Below are positions 61,224 to 64,000 of a stretch of 64,000 bases of DNA, one piece after another. Made by a program: the position numbers and the translations under genes. Where the stretch lies: NCBI GenBank assembly GCA_019416425.1, contig DXXK01000095.1, positions 1 through 64,000 on the forward strand. The letters run 5' to 3'. Under the pieces are notes generated by a model. That model searched no databases. It saw nothing but the letters and a program-made list of their open reading frames with translations, and was not told where the DNA came from. This DNA comes from Bacteroidales bacterium. GTDB lineage: Bacteria; Bacteroidota; Bacteroidia; Bacteroidales; Muribaculaceae. Every line of letters starts with the position of its first letter. Position 1 is the first letter of the stretch.

Positions 61224-61287
61224 TTATACATTCTTTTTCCCTTTGCGTTGAATGCATAAAATCCAATCGTCCGGCTTACTCGTGGGG

Positions 61288-61584
61288 GGGGCGGCGCGCA
61301 AAGCCGCCAAGGGGGCCATTGGATAATGTAATGGGTCATCGACTCAGCGATCCGGAGTGTCGCCGTTCCCGCCAAGGAGGCGATGGAATCGGGATTCCCG
61401 ACGCCAAGGCCGCTAAGCCGTCCGGACGGCTTGGCGAGATCTGCGTCACAGGTTATCAATAACCCTTGGCGAGCTTCGTGGTAGCAGGCGATGACAGGCG
61501 TTATCCATCCATGTCCATCTATTTTCACGGAATTTCAATGCCCTCAATAAATGCGGAGCCCTTTGCGGCTTTGCGCGCCACCCC
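61288..61584. repeat. 297-bp element bounded by inverted repeats
   Basis: A GC-rich end at 61288-61313 (GGCGCGCAAAGCCGC is its core, 61293-61307) recurs inverted at 61559-61584 (core 61565-61579) with only two mismatches over 26 bp. The interior has no long ORF but holds several CGCCAAGG-type words on both strands (61307, 61370, 61402, and inverse near 61430 and 61464) and a perfect 18-bp palindrome (AAGCCGTCCGGACGGCTT). This resembles a miniature inverted-repeat element or a degraded insertion. No transposase or duplicated target is evident. Confidence 0.6.
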
Positions 61585-61622
61585 TCATCTGACAGTCAAC
61601 CAAAATCAGGGAAAGACATAAA

Positions 61623-61653
61623 TTTGTAATTTCAGGGTAAAACAGTAATTTTG
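61623..61653 (+). promoter_or_regulatory. Promoter of dtd
   Basis: TTTG (61623-61626), a 19-nt spacer and TAATTTTG (61646-61653), a full match. It starts about 20 nt before the dtd ATG. Confidence 0.82.
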
Positions 61654-61673
61654 CAATAAATACCAGTAAGAAT

Positions 61674-62126
61674 ATGAGAATAGTGATACAGAGGGTGCGG
61701 CACGCATCCGTCAGCATCGAGGGAGAGGTTCATGGGAAGATTGGCCAGGGACTATTGGTGCTTGTAGGCGTTGAGAGCGGCGATACCATCGACGATGCCC
61801 GCTGGCTGGCCGACAAGACAGTGGCTTTGCGCATCTTCAATGACGAAAACGGCGTTATGAACCGATCCGTCATGGACATCAACGCCGAGGTGCTGTCCAT
61901 AAGCCAGTTCACCCTCACCGCATCTACCAGGAAGGGAAACCGCCCCAGCTACATCCGCGCAGCCGGACATGAACTCGCCACACAGCTCTATGAGGCATAT
62001 ACCGACATAGTCAGACAACGACTCGGCCGTCCTGTTCCCACAGGAGTCTTCGGCGCCGACATGCAGGTCGAACTCCTCAACGACGGGCCCGTCACCATCA
62101 TTATTGATTCCCGCCTCCGCGAATAA
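61674..62126 (+). CDS. dtd: D-aminoacyl-tRNA deacylase
   Basis: Dtd frees D-amino acids from mischarged tRNA and so protects protein synthesis. The 150-residue protein has the SQFTL motif (76-80) and the NDGPVT loop near the end (the GPVT cis-Pro motif), both part of the active site. Length and start fit. A strong promoter directly precedes it. Confidence 0.95.
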   Translation: MRIVIQRVRHASVSIEGEVHGKIGQGLLVLVGVESGDTIDDARWLADKTVALRIFNDENGVMNRSVMDINAEVLSISQFTLTASTRKGNRPSYIRAAGHELATQLYEAYTDIVRQRLGRPVPTGVFGADMQVELLNDGPVTIIIDSRLRE

Positions 62127-62225
62127 TCCGTATTTTTGGTAACAAAAACCAAGATTTATACATACCGACCGTAGTGAATTCTGAGTTTAATGTATATTAA
62201 ACACGATTTACCCGATTAAGGCATA

Positions 62226-64000
62226 ATGACTTCATTTCTGACCATATTGATGGCCGCGGCTATGACGAAGGCAACCGTCGCTGAAAACGCGTCCGCATAC
62301 GTAGACACACCAGATACAGTACAATTGCCCGACCTGGTGACCGTAGCACCGTTCAAGACCCGCGTGGAACTCCTGCCACTCGACGTCAACATAGTGACCG
62401 AGGCCCATATAGCAAACTCTACCGTGACATCCCTTCTCCCCATCCTTGTCAACCAGGTTCCCGGACTCTTCGTCAGCGAACGCGGCTATGCCGGATACGG
62501 CGTGTCCGGCGGCTCGGCCGGCGAGTTCAACATCCGTGGCGTGGGCCAAGGCAACAAAGTCCTGTTCATGATCGACGGCATGCCCCAGTGGGCCGGTGTC
62601 TTCGGCCATGCACTTCCCGATACATACGTGGCAAACGGAGTGGAACGAGTCGAGGTAGTCAAGGGACCCTCATCACTGCTATACGGTTCAAGCGCGATGG
62701 GCGGCTCGGTCAACATCATCACCAAACGTGAGAAATCCGATGGCTGGTACGGACGCGCCCGCGCTATGTTCGGTTCCTACTCCACTCAGAAGTTCGCCCT
62801 CGCAACCGGCTTCAAGCACGGCAAATTCAGCGGAACCCTCGCCGGAACCATGGACCGCAGCAACGGAAACCGTAAGAACAGCGAGTTCTGGCTCGCCAAC
62901 CAGATGTTGCAGTTCCAGTACGCTCCCACCGACAACTGGCAGATCGGAACCATGGTCGACATGACCCAGACCAAAGCCAACAACCCCGGTACAATCCAGT
63001 CTCCTCTGCTCAGCATGTGGACCTACATGCAGCGCGGCACCGGCTCCATTTATGTCCAGGACCGCTACGACCATGTGCAGGGCGGCGTACAGGCCTTCAT
63101 CAACTGGGGTCGCCACAAGGTCGACGACGGTTACGCTCCCGGCGGCAATCCCCGCGACTATCTGTTTAACTCCCTGGACATCAATACCGGTTTCACACTG
63201 TTCCAGACACTTAACTTCTGGCAGGCCGGTTACATCTCGCTCGGACTCGACTTCCTGCACTGGGGCGGCAGGACATGGAACACGTTTAAGGATGGCTCCG
63301 GCCACCGTGGCAACGACTTCAAGGAATCGGAGAACGAGATCGCCGGATACGTCATGGCACAGCAGGGATTCGGGAACGATATCCTGAACATCAATGCCGG
63401 CATACGTCTGCAGCATGGCTCGCAGTACGGCAACGAATGGGTACCGCAGGCCGGATTCGTGCTCAAGCCTTTCGCCGGTGGCCAGCTGAAGTTCAACTGG
63501 AGCAAGGGATTCCGCGCCCCGAACCTCCGCGAGCTGTATATGTATGCCGCTGCAAACCCCGACCTGAAACCCGAAAAGCTATGGAACTACGACGTGGAGT
63601 TCCGCCAGTCGCTCCTGGGCGGACGGTTGAATTTCGGTGTCAGCTTCTTCTTCATCGACGGCTCCGACATGATCCAGACCGTACGAGTGGACGGACGTCC
63701 CCACAACGAGAACGTGGGACATTTCATCAACAAGGGGTTTGAGATCGACGCCGCATGGCATATCAATAACGACTGGCGCATAGGCGCCAACTACAGCTAT
63801 CTGCACTCCGACGCCGACATCATCGCCGCTCCGCTCAACAAGCTGAATGCCGAACTGGAATACTCTCCCCGCGATTTCACCTTCACCCTGGAGTCCAACA
63901 CAGTCGGCGGACTCTATACCGGCGGTCCGAAACATGCCAACTACTCGCTGCTGAACTTCAAGGCGGCCTACGACCTCCACTGGAAGGCCAACGCCACCTT
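62226..64000 (+). CDS. TonB-dependent receptor, 3' end cut by window
   Basis: The first 590 residues are visible. A signal peptide (MTSFLTILMAAAMTKATVA) leads into a plug domain with FKTRVELLPLDVNIVT, an NIRGVGQGNKVLFMIDGMPQ core and GVERVEVVKGPSSLLYGSS (about 62-165). Barrel strands follow to the end of the window. It has no N-terminal carboxypeptidase-like domain, so it looks like a classic siderophore or cofactor receptor instead of a SusC. It needs the TonB system at 15-19 kb. The barrel is incomplete here, so the substrate cannot be judged. Confidence 0.88.
   Translation, partial: MTSFLTILMAAAMTKATVAENASAYVDTPDTVQLPDLVTVAPFKTRVELLPLDVNIVTEAHIANSTVTSLLPILVNQVPGLFVSERGYAGYGVSGGSAGEFNIRGVGQGNKVLFMIDGMPQWAGVFGHALPDTYVANGVERVEVVKGPSSLLYGSSAMGGSVNIITKREKSDGWYGRARAMFGSYSTQKFALATGFKHGKFSGTLAGTMDRSNGNRKNSEFWLANQMLQFQYAPTDNWQIGTMVDMTQTKANNPGTIQSPLLSMWTYMQRGTGSIYVQDRYDHVQGGVQAFINWGRHKVDDGYAPGGNPRDYLFNSLDINTGFTLFQTLNFWQAGYISLGLDFLHWGGRTWNTFKDGSGHRGNDFKESENEIAGYVMAQQGFGNDILNINAGIRLQHGSQYGNEWVPQAGFVLKPFAGGQLKFNWSKGFRAPNLRELYMYAAANPDLKPEKLWNYDVEFRQSLLGGRLNFGVSFFFIDGSDMIQTVRVDGRPHNENVGHFINKGFEIDAAWHINNDWRIGANYSYLHSDADIIAAPLNKLNAELEYSPRDFTFTLESNTVGGLYTGGPKHANYSLLNFKAAYDLHWKANAT

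Noticed and set aside
61016..61528. ORFs of 102-148 codons around the inverted-repeat element
   Set aside because: They arise from GC-rich repeats in both directions and show no signal peptide, domain or family pattern.
1..64000. CRISPR arrays, prophage, integrase or intact insertion sequence
   Set aside because: I saw no regularly spaced repeats, no cas-like proteins, no phage structural genes and no transposase. Only the short element at 61288-61584 hints at mobile DNA.

Overview
The window comes from a member of the Bacteroidota, order Bacteroidales, and I infer a Muribaculaceae-like gut lineage. The support is as follows. Upstream regions carry the Bacteroidetes-type promoter (TTTG, about 19-20 nt, TAnnTTTG) at more than ten places. 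Ribosomal protein S16 has the long Ala/Lys/Glu-rich tail seen in this phylum. There is a full Na+-NQR operon, a Ton operon with two ExbD genes, Omp28-type and DUF6029-type envelope proteins, PorT-type barrels, several C-termini resembling type IX secretion sorting domains, and a GH95 fucosidase. Coding regions are GC-rich and intergenic regions are AT-rich. The family name is inference, not proof.

Layout. 1-3.7 kb: an operon on the minus strand (nucleoside permease, rsmE, kdsA; kdsA is cut by the window edge), a CRP-like protein and tRNA-Met. 3.8-6.8 kb: a lipoprotein, a MurB-metallohydrolase fusion and tRNA-Glu. 7-11.4 kb: a nucleotide-sugar dehydratase, prfA, rpsP and a small membrane protein. 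11.5-13.7 kb: a two-gene minus-strand operon of a MurU-like nucleotidyltransferase and an AmgK-like kinase fused to a RapZ C-terminal domain. 13.8-22.1 kb: pgk, then exbB-exbD-exbD-tonB, a small membrane protein, a PstS-like lipoprotein and a TPR protein. 22.2-29.4 kb: nqrABCDEF and glyA. 29.5-31.2 kb: bioD, a DEDD exonuclease and a small membrane protein. 31.2-33.7 kb (minus): lpxH-like, a MIP18-type Fe-S protein and two PorT-type barrels. 33.8-40 kb: priA-bioA-bioF-bioG/bioC. 40-42.6 kb (minus): a GH95 enzyme and tRNA-Ser. 42.9-46.6 kb: an envelope thiol operon (TlpA-like, DUF6029 barrel, Omp28-like lipoprotein, secreted Cys-rich protein). 46.7-53.8 kb: sdaA, a large secreted Omp28-like protein, a neurotransmitter:sodium symporter family transporter and a CotH/lamin-tail protein. 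54-58 kb: a tripartite efflux operon (TolC, EmrA-like, EmrB-like). 58-64 kb: an outer-membrane TonB-receptor-like protein, a 55-residue membrane protein, an inverted-repeat element, dtd, and a TonB-dependent receptor cut by the window edge.

Most of the window is housekeeping and envelope metabolism. The genes join into a few themes: envelope precursors (KdsA, MurB, MurU/AmgK, LpxH-like), energising the outer membrane (Ton system and the receptors it would drive), sodium energetics (NQR with a Na+-coupled transporter), biotin synthesis (bioD, bioA, bioF, bioG/bioC; no bioB here) and serine/glycine handling (glyA, sdaA). I see no CRISPR array, prophage, integrase or intact insertion sequence. 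The points most worth a second look are the kinase-RapZ fusion beside MurU, the MurB-metallohydrolase fusion, the extracytoplasmic thiol operon with its CCGGQC-bearing partner, the 297-bp inverted-repeat element before dtd, and a likely leaderless priA.
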